Notes under the pieces: generated by a model
Seen by the model: only the letters and a program-made list of their open reading frames with translations
What the model was told of the DNA's origin: nothing
The model's database searches: none
Translations under genes and position numbers: made by a program
From: an uncultured Bacteroidales bacterium
GTDB lineage: Bacteria; Bacteroidota; Bacteroidia; Bacteroidales; Muribaculaceae
NCBI GenBank assembly: GCA_900554715.1
Contig: USIN01000026.1
Coordinates: forward strand, 1 to 13,938
Direction of reading: 5' to 3'
DNA: 13,938 bases
In this document: positions 6,013 to 13,265 of the stretch, piece after piece
How positions within the stretch are numbered: the stretch's first letter is position 1
How the letters are laid out: every line of letters starts with the position of its first letter

Positions 6013-8430
6013 ATGAAAAAACTTCTACTCGCTCTACTGCCGGTCATCGCATTCGCGCCGGCGACAGATGCTAAAAATTTGTTTATCAACGGACAAGATT
6101 ATGAGGTTGACACGCTCGTCTACAAGCATCAGGTAGGTCCCGGCACGACCTACGCCTACTATCGGGTGCCGGGGCGTCCCATCGATATGTTCGTGCTCGA
6201 GATCGACCTCAACAACCCCTATATCACCCCCGAGGTCTGCAACGGCGGCCAGGCGGCTGTCGCGACCGAGCGTCCGACATCGATGTACCGCCGCAACGAC
6301 AGTCCGGGTCATGACATGGTGGCCGCCCATAACGGCGACTTCTATACCACCGCCAACGGCGAGGCCGGCATCTCGCGCATGGGCCTTATCGGCGCCGGCG
6401 AGTGTATCTTCAACCCCACGGGCACGACGCTGATGGTCATCGACGGCACGAAGAGCGCCTACTGCGACTATGTCAACTTCAGCGGCACAGTGGCCTCGGC
6501 GACAGCCTCGACGCGCATCCACACCGTCAACCAGCTCCGCCTCGAATGGGAGCCCGCCACTCAGGCCAACCAGATGTCGCTATTCACCAACGCCTTCGGT
6601 GAGAAACTCCACGCAAGTTCGGCCGGCGGCGCTGTCGCCGTCATCCGTGCCAAGGCGGGTTCGGCCGTATGGCCCACAAACACACCGTTGTCGTATGTGG
6701 TCGAGAGTGTCGGTGACAATCCCGGTCAGCCCGTGATTCCTGCCGATGCGGCCGTGCTTTATGGCGTAGGCGAGTCAGAGGCCTTCCTGCGCACGCTTGC
6801 TCCCGGCGACGAGCTGACAATCAATCTCGGCGTGACGCTGCCCTCTTATCCCGACGTCAATGTCATCCGCGAGGCCATCGGCGGCAGCAACCATATCATT
6901 CTGCGCAACGGCGAGATAACCAACATCGGCGACCCCTCGCTTCATCCACGCACATTCATGGGCATGTCGCAGGACAAGAAAAAAATCTATTCGGTCGTCA
7001 TCGACGGCCGCTACGCCGGTTCGGCAGGCATCGACCTTGACGACGAAGGCCGTGTGCTCCAGTGGCTCGGCGCGACCGACGGCATGAACCTCGACGGCGG
7101 CGGTTCGTCATGCATGGTTGTCTACGGCGCCCAGCAGAACCATCCCAGCGACGGCGTCGAGCGTGCCACAGGCAACGGCGTACTCTATTACTCGACAGCG
7201 CCCGTCGACGACAACATCGCAAGTCTCGGATTCGAGCCGCGTGCCTACCGTGTGCCTGTCACGGCCAAGTTTCCCCCCGCCATATTCGGCTACAATCAGT
7301 ATGGTCTGCTGAAGACCCGCGGTCTCGAGGGCGTCACCCTCAGTTGCGACCCCGAGGTCGGCCACATCAACGGCCGCGGTGAGTTTGTGGCCGCCGCCAC
7401 AGAGGCTCACGGCTATATCTACGCCGCCTACGAGGGCATCACGGCCCGACAGGAAGTCTTCACCGTCAATGCCGCGCCGGTGCTCGCCGACGAGGTCTAT
7501 GTCGTTGACGACCGCGGCGAATATCCCATAAGAATGTCTGCGCCTCTCGGCCGCTACAGCTATGACGTCGATCCGGCTTCGGTTGAGTGGACTGTCGCCG
7601 ACCCGTCTGTATGTTCGGTCATCGGCGGCTATGTCCGCGGTATCGCCGAAGGCGTCACGACAATCACAGGCAAAGGCAAGAATTTCGAAGGTACGGTCAC
7701 AATCAGATGCGAGATACCCGACGGCAGTACTCTTTCTGTCGCCCGCGACTTCAACGCCTCAGACTGGACACTGAAACAGACAGGCGGCACAGGTCTGGCC
7801 ATCTCGGCTGACGGCGCCGGTCTGTCGCTCGACTATACCGGCAACGGTTCGGCCCGCGGCGCATATATCTCGCTGGCAAACCGTAAGGTGCTTACAACCT
7901 ACGGCCTGCCCAAGGCGCTCGCGCTCGATATAAATCCGGGCGATGCCACTGTGTCATATATATCTCTTGAGTATACCGATGCCCGCGGCGGTCACGGCAC
8001 ATGGTATCTGACGCAGACGCAGCTCGAAAACAACGCGACAACATCGCTGACAGGCAGTCTCGACGAAATTGTCGATACTGACAACAATGCCTGCTATCCG
8101 ATAGTCTTCAGCACGATGCGACTCGGTATGGGTGTCTCGAAAAAAGGCGATGCGTTCTCGATAAAGATTCCGCGTTTTGAATTTGTTTACGGCGAGACCG
8201 AAGGTGTCGGTGACATCGTCGTCACTGAGGGCGCCGCGCTCGACGTCGCCGCTACGTCTTCGACGCTGTGTGTCTCCGGTGCCACTGGCCGTCTCGAGGT
8301 CTTTGACAGGGCCGGAGCTTGTGTCTTTGCCCGTGATGTCGTTGACGGCCAGCCGGTCGCGCATAATCTTGCAGCCGGCTTCTATATCGCCCGTCTCAGC
8401 GGAGCCTCGGCCAAGTTTGTCGTGAAATAA
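6013..8430 (+). CDS. Secreted phosphodiester glycosidase (NAGPA-like) with Ig-like and T9SS-type C-terminal domains
   Basis: An 805-residue exported protein. The signal peptide (MKKLLLALLPVIAFAPATDA) is probably cleaved after residue 20. The catalytic part (about 100-375) matches the phosphodiester glycosidase family named after human NAGPA, which removes GlcNAc from a phosphodiester. It shows HNGDFY (106-111), a VVIDGRYAGSAGIDL strand and the hallmark DGGGSS (361-366). A bacterial Ig-like segment follows (about 488-575, VEWTVADPSVCSVIGG...VRGIAEGVTTITGKG), then a probable beta-sandwich of unassigned type (about 580-735). The C-terminal ~60 residues (LEVFDRAGACVF ... LAAGFYIARLSG ... KFVVK) resemble a type A T9SS sorting domain, implying export through the outer membrane. 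The substrate is unknown; an extracellular or envelope glycan phosphodiester is inferred. Transcribed alone, between its own promoter and terminator. Confidence 0.88.
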   Translation: MKKLLLALLPVIAFAPATDAKNLFINGQDYEVDTLVYKHQVGPGTTYAYYRVPGRPIDMFVLEIDLNNPYITPEVCNGGQAAVATERPTSMYRRNDSPGHDMVAAHNGDFYTTANGEAGISRMGLIGAGECIFNPTGTTLMVIDGTKSAYCDYVNFSGTVASATASTRIHTVNQLRLEWEPATQANQMSLFTNAFGEKLHASSAGGAVAVIRAKAGSAVWPTNTPLSYVVESVGDNPGQPVIPADAAVLYGVGESEAFLRTLAPGDELTINLGVTLPSYPDVNVIREAIGGSNHIILRNGEITNIGDPSLHPRTFMGMSQDKKKIYSVVIDGRYAGSAGIDLDDEGRVLQWLGATDGMNLDGGGSSCMVVYGAQQNHPSDGVERATGNGVLYYSTAPVDDNIASLGFEPRAYRVPVTAKFPPAIFGYNQYGLLKTRGLEGVTLSCDPEVGHINGRGEFVAAATEAHGYIYAAYEGITARQEVFTVNAAPVLADEVYVVDDRGEYPIRMSAPLGRYSYDVDPASVEWTVADPSVCSVIGGYVRGIAEGVTTITGKGKNFEGTVTIRCEIPDGSTLSVARDFNASDWTLKQTGGTGLAISADGAGLSLDYTGNGSARGAYISLANRKVLTTYGLPKALALDINPGDATVSYISLEYTDARGGHGTWYLTQTQLENNATTSLTGSLDEIVDTDNNACYPIVFSTMRLGMGVSKKGDAFSIKIPRFEFVYGETEGVGDIVVTEGAALDVAATSSTLCVSGATGRLEVFDRAGACVFARDVVDGQPVAHNLAAGFYIARLSGASAKFVVK

Positions 8431-8452
8431 GATTTTTCACTGAATAAAGATC

Positions 8453-8485
8453 AGCGGCAGCGTCCTCTCCGGCGCTGCCGCTTTT
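8453..8485 (+). terminator. Intrinsic terminator of the phosphodiester glycosidase gene
   Basis: AGCGGCAGCG (8453-8462) and CGCTGCCGCT (8473-8482) form a perfect 10-bp stem with a 10-base loop. A TTTT tract follows (8482-8485), 22 bases after the stop codon. A textbook rho-independent terminator. Confidence 0.92.
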
Positions 8486-8741
8486 CTAATCAAGCTTATC
8501 GGGCTTATAAATACGGAGGGTTAAGCGCCTGGGTGCTGTGTATCAGGGTTTGGTTGCAGTCTGTTCCCCCTGCATGCTGTCTGTGACGTCCGGTAGGACG
8601 TCGACTTTTGCATAGCCGGGTACATCGAGGCCGAAGGCTGAGATGTGCCCGGTAAGCAGTATGGAGGCTAAGATGTCTGTAAGACATCGATTTAACCGAC
8701 GCAAATAACTCGCATAAACACAACCGCATTAATTGGCCTGA
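8486..8741. other. Non-coding region with three consecutive hairpins
   Basis: No credible gene is seen between the terminator and the MATE stop codon. Hairpin 1: GACGTCC / GGACGTC, 4-base loop (8585-8602), followed by GACTTTT. Hairpin 2: an 11-bp stem (8616-8626 with 8642-8652, one U-G pair on the plus strand) that encloses a small GCC-GAA-GGC hairpin (8630-8638). Hairpin 3: GATGTCT / AGACATC, 3-base loop (8672-8688), followed by GATTTAA. Stem sequences differ, but hairpins 1 and 3 share layout and flank. The U-G pair in hairpin 2 favours plus-strand RNA; on the minus strand hairpins 1 and 3 could help end the MATE transcript. No promoter was found. Confidence 0.6.
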
Positions 8742-10088
8742 TTATCCCTTTAGCCTCTTCAGCTCATAGATTATCATGCCGGCCGAGACGCTGAAAGCAC
8801 AGACGTCGCTCATCGGGAATGACATCCAGACACCCGTGAGGCCGAAGTGCCCGGGCATTGTCAGCAGCAGCGGTATCAGGAAGATGACCTGTCGCGACAG
8901 GCTGAGAATGATTGACTTCCACGCGTTGCCTATGCTTTGGAAAAAGGCCGTTGCGATGATCTGATAGCCGACAAGCAGAAACGCCGTCATCGCCGTGCGC
9001 AGAGCCTTGGCTGTCACGTCGATGAGGCCGTCGTCGTCGGTAAACAGCGAGGCGATGGAGTCGGGCGCGATCATTGCCAGGGCCATGCCGGCGGTGCATA
9101 TCAGCGTCGACACACCGGCCGAGAGGTTGAACGCCCGCTTCAGACGGTGGATGTGCCGGGCACCGTAGTTATAGCCGATGACAGGCTGCATGCCCTGGCA
9201 GATGCCCAGTATGACGGTGACAATCAGAGACGTGTATGTCGTGAATATGCCCGCGGCGCCGATGGCGATGTCGCCTCCGTATCGGTAGAGCGTCGTGTTG
9301 ATGATGACATTGATGAAGCAGGCGGCGGCGTTTATCAGGGCCGGCGCTGCGCCGATGGAGATGATGCTCGCGACGACAGACCAACGCAGCCCGTAGATGC
9401 CGCGGCAGAACGACAGTGTGACGTCGCGGCGCACGAAATGGGCCATGACGAAGACGGCCGAGCAGGCCATGGCTATGTCTGTGGCGATGGCGGCGCCTTT
9501 GATGCCCATGTCGAAGACAAAGATGAAAATCGGGTCGAGCGCGACATTGACAGCGGCGCCGATTATCATCGTGAACATCGCGCGGCGCGGATAGCCCGAG
9601 GCGCGCATGGCGTTGTTGAAGCTGAAGGCGATATTGGTCAGCAGCAGGCCCGGCAGCTGGTAGATGATGAAGTCACGGGCATAGGGCAGCGTGGCGTCGC
9701 TGGCCCCGAAAGCCCTCAGTATCGGGTCGATGAAGATGCCGAAAACGGCGATATAGATCGTAGCGTTGGCGACAATCAGCGTCAGGGCGTTGCCTAAGAC
9801 CAGGCGCGCGCCCTCGGGGTCTTTGGCGCCGAGCAGTATCGAGATGCGCGAGGCGGCGCCGACGCCGATGAGCACGCCAAGAGCCGTCGTCAGGTTCATC
9901 ACCGGGAAGGTGATGGCCAGGCCCGAGATGGCGACAGGACCCACGCCGTGGCCGATGAAGATGCGGTCGACGACGTTGTAGAGGGCCATCACGAGCATGC
10001 CGACGACTGCGGGGACGCTGTATTCCCACAGCAGGCGTCCGACCGGCCGTGTCTCGAGTTCGGTGAGATTAGGGCTTTTTTCTTGCAT
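8742..10088 (-). CDS. MATE family multidrug/sodium efflux transporter
   Basis: Inner-membrane antiporter of the multidrug and toxic compound extrusion family, which exports cationic drugs or metabolites using Na+ or H+ gradients. The 448-residue length and about 12 hydrophobic segments fit the family. The N-terminal half has the conserved pattern PAVVGMLVMALYNVVDRIFIG (about 25-45), a FPVMNL segment, and GVGAASRISILLGAKDPEGA after helix 2. The second half repeats this with a QGMQPVIGYNYGA motif, characteristic of MepA/VmrA-like members. The Met start is the first in frame and precedes a short polar N-terminus. It lies 103 bases after the TPR gene on the same strand with a hairpin between them, so co-transcription is uncertain. 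The substrate cannot be assigned. Confidence 0.93.
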   Translation of the reverse strand: MQEKSPNLTELETRPVGRLLWEYSVPAVVGMLVMALYNVVDRIFIGHGVGPVAISGLAITFPVMNLTTALGVLIGVGAASRISILLGAKDPEGARLVLGNALTLIVANATIYIAVFGIFIDPILRAFGASDATLPYARDFIIYQLPGLLLTNIAFSFNNAMRASGYPRRAMFTMIIGAAVNVALDPIFIFVFDMGIKGAAIATDIAMACSAVFVMAHFVRRDVTLSFCRGIYGLRWSVVASIISIGAAPALINAAACFINVIINTTLYRYGGDIAIGAAGIFTTYTSLIVTVILGICQGMQPVIGYNYGARHIHRLKRAFNLSAGVSTLICTAGMALAMIAPDSIASLFTDDDGLIDVTAKALRTAMTAFLLVGYQIIATAFFQSIGNAWKSIILSLSRQVIFLIPLLLTMPGHFGLTGVWMSFPMSDVCAFSVSAGMIIYELKRLKG

Positions 10089-10125
10089 GGCTCTGCGCTC
10101 TTGATAAAATATTTATGATTATAAT

Positions 10126-10163
10126 AATGACGGAGGCTGCTTTTGAGTGCCGCCCCCGTCATT
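10126..10163 (-). terminator. Hairpin between the TPR and MATE genes, probable terminator
   Basis: AATGACGG (10126-10133) and CCGTCATT (10156-10163) form a perfect 8-bp stem. On the minus strand it is followed by an AT-rich ATTATAATCAT, without a pure T-run. It lies about 28 bases after the TPR stop codon. It probably terminates or attenuates transcription into the MATE gene. Confidence 0.55.
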
Positions 10164-10191
10164 TAAAAGGTTATGGTCTGTCCGCTATTGA

Positions 10192-10842
10192 TTACTCGCC
10201 TGCGGCTGCTAAAGCGCGCTCGTAGTATTTCTTGACGTCGAGGTTTGACGTATTGGTGAAGCGGGGATAGTCGTTGATGATGGTGTTGTAGGCATTCGCT
10301 TCGGCTTTGAAGTCTTTCTCGGCGCGGTAGACATTTGCCATCTTGATGAGCACCAGGGGTACAATCTGAGGATTCTTGTCGGCTTTAGAGATAGCTTTCT
10401 CGTAGCATTTGAGAGCTTCGGCGTTCTTCTCGAGGTTGACATAGCAGTCGCCTTCGAGGGTGCAGACACCGGCGGCTACGATTTTGTCGTCGATAGAGGC
10501 ATCGTCGAGATATTTGAGTGCTTCTTCATATTCGCCTTTTGCATAGAGACGGATAGCTGCCTCTACTTTGGCGCGGTTGCCGCTCTTGGCGCCGAATGTA
10601 GCGGCGTTTTTGTAGAGTTCGAGAGCTGTCGAGTCGTTGGCCTCGATGTCGGCCAGTGCGATAGCTTCATCGGCTTTGGCTGTACGGTTGTTTGCAACCA
10701 TATACCACACGAGAATGGCGACGAGCACCACGGCGACGGCGACAAAGAAACCGATGATGTGTTTTTTATATTTGCCGGCTTTGGCGATGAGGTCGGTTTC
10801 TTCAGGAGTAACGGGTTGTGTCGGTTGGTTTTTTGTTTCCAT
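10192..10842 (-). CDS. Single-pass membrane protein with periplasmic TPR repeats
   Basis: A 216-residue protein with a polar N-terminus (1-27, with KYKK just before the membrane), one transmembrane helix (about 28-49), and then tetratricopeptide-type helix pairs. These lie at about 92-113 (IRLYAKGEYEEALKYLDDA), 122-152 (TLEGDCYVNLEKNAEALKCYEKAI) and 158-188 (IKMANVYRAEKDFKAEANAYNTII). Topology and length resemble YfgM-like proteins, which assist the Sec translocon and periplasmic chaperones; this function is only an analogy. The gene is divergent from cdd. Its leader is about 65-70 nt and contains a GC-rich hairpin (10882-10900). Confidence 0.85.
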   Translation of the reverse strand: METKNQPTQPVTPEETDLIAKAGKYKKHIIGFFVAVAVVLVAILVWYMVANNRTAKADEAIALADIEANDSTALELYKNAATFGAKSGNRAKVEAAIRLYAKGEYEEALKYLDDASIDDKIVAAGVCTLEGDCYVNLEKNAEALKCYEKAISKADKNPQIVPLVLIKMANVYRAEKDFKAEANAYNTIINDYPRFTNTSNLDVKKYYERALAAAGE

Positions 10843-10881
10843 TGATATGTTTGTTTTTTTGTTTTATCGGTTTTTATAATC

Positions 10882-10900
10882 GGCGGCACACAGCGCCGCC
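10882..10900 (-). promoter_or_regulatory. Hairpin in the leader of the TPR gene
   Basis: GGCGGC (10882-10887) and GCCGCC (10895-10900) form a perfect 6-bp GC stem with a 7-base loop, inside the predicted 5' leader of the TPR mRNA. It sits about 40 bases before the start codon, in an otherwise AT-rich leader. It may affect stability or translation. Confidence 0.4.
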
Positions 10901-10913
10901 CCATAACGATTTG

Positions 10914-10921
10914 CAAAAATA
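10914..10921 (-). promoter_or_regulatory. -7 box of the TPR gene promoter
   Basis: On the minus strand TATTTTTG (10921-10914) matches TAnnTTTG exactly. The -33 region is only a T-rich TTTT at 10944-10941. The divergent cdd promoter begins about 45 bp away. Confidence 0.55.
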
Positions 10922-10964
10922 GTGGATATTCGGGAGATATAAAAATTTTAATGCGAAAAACTTT

Positions 10965-10995
10965 TTTGGCGTTTGGCTTATATCGTGTATTTTTG
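10965..10995 (+). promoter_or_regulatory. Promoter of cdd
   Basis: TTTG (10965-10968), 19 bases, then TATTTTTG (10988-10995): a perfect Bacteroidetes promoter. Transcription would start near 11002 and the ATG at 11024 follows after about 22 nt. This also excludes the upstream in-frame ATG at 10973, which lies inside the promoter. Confidence 0.85.
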
Positions 10996-11023
10996 CGTTA
11001 TAAAATTATATGATTATACGAAT

Positions 11024-11497
11024 ATGAAAAAATTTGATATTGTCGTGCCGGTGGTGGCATATAAATATGATGAACTGACGCCCGGGCGCCGTACTCTTGT
11101 CGATATGGCCCGCGAAGCCTCATCGCGTGCCTATGCTCCCTACAGCCGTTTCAGCGTCGGTGCGGCCATTCGCCTCGACAACGGCGAGATTGTCACAGGC
11201 TCGAATCAGGAGAATGCGGCCTTCCCGTCAGGCCTTTGTGCCGAGCGCACGGCGGCATACTATGCCCACTCGCGATTCCCCGATGCGCGTTTCGAGACCA
11301 TCGCCATCGCGGCCATTGACACGACGGGTCATGAGATAGCCGTGCCGGTAGCCCCCTGCGGCGCATGCCGTCAGGCCCTGACCGAATATGAGAAACTGGC
11401 CGGACACGATGTCGAGGTCATTCTCGTCGGCGCCGGTGAAATATATGTGCTGCCATCAGTCGCCTCGACTCTGCCGCTGACATTCAGGGAATTCTGA
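11024..11497 (+). CDS. cdd: Cytidine deaminase (homotetrameric type)
   Basis: Deaminates cytidine and deoxycytidine to uridine and deoxyuridine in pyrimidine salvage. The 157-residue protein begins MKKFDIVV. It shows the zinc-binding and catalytic signature CAE (Cys72-Ala-Glu74, in FPSGLCAERTA) and PCGAC (Cys112, Cys115), so three cysteine zinc ligands are present, as in the small tetrameric class. YAPYSRFSVGAA (37-48) and NQENAAFPSG (61-70) form the substrate pocket. The start was chosen over an upstream in-frame ATG because a consensus promoter overlaps that site. Transcribed alone, convergent with the DUF4919 gene 57 bases downstream. Confidence 0.96.
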   Translation: MKKFDIVVPVVAYKYDELTPGRRTLVDMAREASSRAYAPYSRFSVGAAIRLDNGEIVTGSNQENAAFPSGLCAERTAAYYAHSRFPDARFETIAIAAIDTTGHEIAVPVAPCGACRQALTEYEKLAGHDVEVILVGAGEIYVLPSVASTLPLTFREF

Positions 11498-11525
11498 TTT
11501 CTTCCCGCAGATGCCACCCTGAACC

Positions 11526-11553
11526 TGATTGTGCATTATGCATTGTGCATCAG
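11526..11553. repeat. 7-nt tandem repeat within a CTGAT/ATCAG inverted repeat, between convergent genes
   Basis: Three 7-mers in a row, GTGCATT, ATGCATT and GTGCATC (11531-11551), are bracketed by CTGAT and ATCAG. The site lies between the stops of cdd and the DUF4919 gene. It could fold in either direction and might serve as a shared terminator, but there is no T-run directly after the stem. Confidence 0.5.
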
Positions 11554-11554
11554 A

Positions 11555-12286
11555 TTATTCCTGGGCTTCGAGTTCCGAAGGGTGTTTCATAAAATATTGC
11601 TCGAGCATGTCGCTGATGTTGAAATAGCAGCCGGCGGGATCTGTGTCTTTGACATGTTTGACTTCGATGTAGTCGTAGCACGGCGGCTCGAAACGCTGTG
11701 CCGAGGCTGTCAGCCCGAGCAGATTCAAAAAATCATATTCATGACCGGGATAGACGACCGTCCACGCCGTCTCGGCCGTTGTGCCGTCGCCTGAAGCCGC
11801 GATGACAAGCAGCAGATGGTTGAGCTTGTGCTGCCATATCTTGGCGAGGTCATATTTGCCGTTCTGTTCATAGACATAGACGCGGTTGACGAGCTGGCGC
11901 AGGTTGACGGGATTGTCCTGAAGCACGGCCATAGCGTAGTCGAGCATCATCTGTCGCTCCGAGCGTGTGCGTTTGCTTTTGGCGTATATCGGCGCGAGTT
12001 TCTCGAGCATGTCGGGCCGCGGAGCCGGACGGTAGGGGTCATAGTCTTCCTGAAACAGTGTGCCGTAGTAGAAATACTGATAGTCGGCGTCGCTCATGAC
12101 CGTGTCGTTAGACATGAACTGGTTGAGCAGGCGTTGATAATAGCGTGGCGAGTTCTCGTCTGTGACAGCTTCTTTGATTGCCTTGAGGTCGGGTTTGCCG
12201 AGAGCCTCGCGCGGGTTTGTCGCTCCGAGACCTATGCCAAGTGAGGCGGCCGCCGCTATTATGAGGGTTATGGTTTTCTTTAACAT
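11555..12286 (-). CDS. Exported DUF4919 protein
   Basis: A 243-residue protein of a Bacteroidetes family of unknown function. It has a signal peptide (MLKKTITLIIAAAASLGIGLGA, cleavage near residue 22). A helical, TPR-like body follows, with the family hallmarks YYGTLFQEDYDPYRP (about 73-87), VYVYEQNGKYDLA (about 137-149), SGDGTTAETAW, HEYDFLNLLGL (about 181-191) and a final GCYFNISDMLEQYF. These match DUF4919 as I remember it from Bacteroides. No catalytic motif is recognisable, and a periplasmic or outer-membrane-associated location is inferred. It begins 15 bases after the upstream membrane-protein gene on the same strand, so the two form an operon. Confidence 0.87.
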   Translation of the reverse strand: MLKKTITLIIAAAASLGIGLGATNPREALGKPDLKAIKEAVTDENSPRYYQRLLNQFMSNDTVMSDADYQYFYYGTLFQEDYDPYRPAPRPDMLEKLAPIYAKSKRTRSERQMMLDYAMAVLQDNPVNLRQLVNRVYVYEQNGKYDLAKIWQHKLNHLLLVIAASGDGTTAETAWTVVYPGHEYDFLNLLGLTASAQRFEPPCYDYIEVKHVKDTDPAGCYFNISDMLEQYFMKHPSELEAQE

Positions 12287-12301
12287 GCTGTTGATTGTAG
12301 A

Positions 12302-12811
12302 TTAGAGTATTAAGGCGATATACAAGGCTCCGATAGCTGTCATCGTGAAGTTGATGACGGCGGGCATCGCTTTTGCAAGCGCATAGTTGACAAAACGGTT
12401 GCCTGTGACGGCGAGTTCGCGTCCGTCGGGGGTGCGGCTGTATGCCAGTGTGCCGAGCAGGGCGCCGACGACGGCGCCGGCGATTATCGATGTTATTGTG
12501 GCCGCGATTGCGCCGACTGCCGCTCCCGCGAGGGTGCCGGTGGCGATATAGGGCAGTCCGCGGCGAGAGCCTGAAATCTCGCGAGGCAGCAGATAAATCA
12601 GTCCTGTGACGATGGCCGACGCGACGCCCCACCACAGCATTGTTGGGCCGCTGATGGCCGCGAAGCCGCTCAGTCGCAGAAGCCACAGACCGCAGTAAGT
12701 CGGTATTACTGCCGGGAAACGCGGAATGAACGTCAGCAATATGCCGCCGAAAAACATTATCGTCGCGCAGAGTAACAATATCAGTGATGTCGAGTGAGTT
12801 GCTTCAGGCAT
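12302..12811 (-). CDS. DUF456-like multi-pass membrane protein
   Basis: A 169-residue, very hydrophobic protein. The N-terminal pair of helices (about 7-52) is joined by IPRFPAVIPTYCGLWLL, similar to the LPxLPG loop seen early in DUF456 proteins. A further helix (about 58-75), a Gly/Ala-rich helical hairpin (about 84-122, TGTLAGAAVGAIAATITSIIAGAVVGALLG) and a C-terminal helix (about 150-168) follow. The Gly-rich hairpin followed by a short polar loop fits the DUF456 layout, but assignment to that family is from pattern only and the function is unknown. First gene of an operon with the DUF4919 gene. Confidence 0.75.
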   Translation of the reverse strand: MPEATHSTSLILLLCATIMFFGGILLTFIPRFPAVIPTYCGLWLLRLSGFAAISGPTMLWWGVASAIVTGLIYLLPREISGSRRGLPYIATGTLAGAAVGAIAATITSIIAGAVVGALLGTLAYSRTPDGRELAVTGNRFVNYALAKAMPAVINFTMTAIGALYIALIL

Positions 12812-12847
12812 GGTCGGTGATTATCGTCGTTTTATCTGGAGTGATTA

Positions 12848-12855
12848 CAAATTTA
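12848..12855 (-). promoter_or_regulatory. -7 box for the DUF456-like/DUF4919 operon
   Basis: On the minus strand TAAATTTG (12855-12848) matches TAnnTTTG exactly. No good -33 TTTG is seen at 19-21 bases. The predicted leader is about 30 nt. Confidence 0.55.
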
Positions 12856-12965
12856 ATGTTTTTTCGAGCAGAATGTCAGCCGCATTTCCGCTTTTTTAAA
12901 AGTTTTGACAATTTTTGTGAATTGCCGCCGCCCAATAGCCGTCGACCTTGCCGACCTTCTTTAAT

Positions 12966-13041
12966 GGCCTTAATGACTTTAATAACCTTATCCATCCCTC
13001 AATCGCTAAAATTTTTGTTTCACCTCCGAACTTCAGCGAGG
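12966..13041 (+). repeat. 76-bp direct repeat, copy A
   Basis: Aligned by eye to copy B (13275-13349) with 10 mismatches and one single-base gap, about 86% identity. It consists of 9-nt-period units (GGCCTTAAT, GACTTTAAT, AACCTTATC), then an AT-rich block ending AAAATTTTTGT, and a conserved end CTTCAGCGAGG. The end may be the remnant of a hairpin with a TTCA loop. Confidence 0.85.
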
Positions 13042-13084
13042 TTCAAGGACTGTCACCTTCATCAGACCAAGATTAATGAGCGGG

Positions 13085-13245
13085 CTCGCTCTCCTCCTAA
13101 AGGCCGTATGGAGCGAGGGCTTCATCCCTAACATCCAGTCAATAGACCTCTAACACAGGCCGGAGGCCTGCAATCTTGTTAACCGCGGGCGCCTGCGCCC
13201 GTGGCAGCAGCGGCTCTCAAAATCTTCAACTCCGGCGGAGTTGAA
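13085..13245. repeat. Hairpin group 1, between the two direct-repeat copies
   Basis: Four inverted repeats with unrelated stems. 13085-13117: CTCGCTC / GAGCGAG, 7 bp, long 19-base loop. 13156-13170: CAGGCC / GGCCTG, 6 bp, loop GGA. 13183-13204: a 10-bp stem CCGCGGGCGC with GCGCCCGTGG, one G-U pair on the plus strand, 2-base loop. 13225-13245: TTCAACTCC / GGAGTTGAA, perfect 9 bp, loop GGC. None is followed by a T-run, so they are not ordinary terminators. Confidence 0.75.
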
Positions 13246-13265
13246 CTTCCCGCCAACGCAAGCCT

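Noticed and set aside
8486..8741. Known housekeeping RNA (6S, 4.5S, RNase P) in the hairpin region
   Set aside because: The region has three separate local hairpins and none of the conserved cores of these RNAs that I could identify, and no promoter.
8937..9797. Long plus-strand open frame opposite the MATE gene (286 codons)
   Set aside because: Its composition (Asp, Arg, Gly, Val) is the usual shadow of a GC-rich gene read on the other strand. It has no family resemblance, and the MATE frame is clearly real.
10973..11023. Upstream in-frame start for cytidine deaminase, adding 17 residues
   Set aside because: The extra codons overlap a consensus promoter (10965-10995) and do not resemble the family N-terminus; MKKFDIVV at 11024 fits better.
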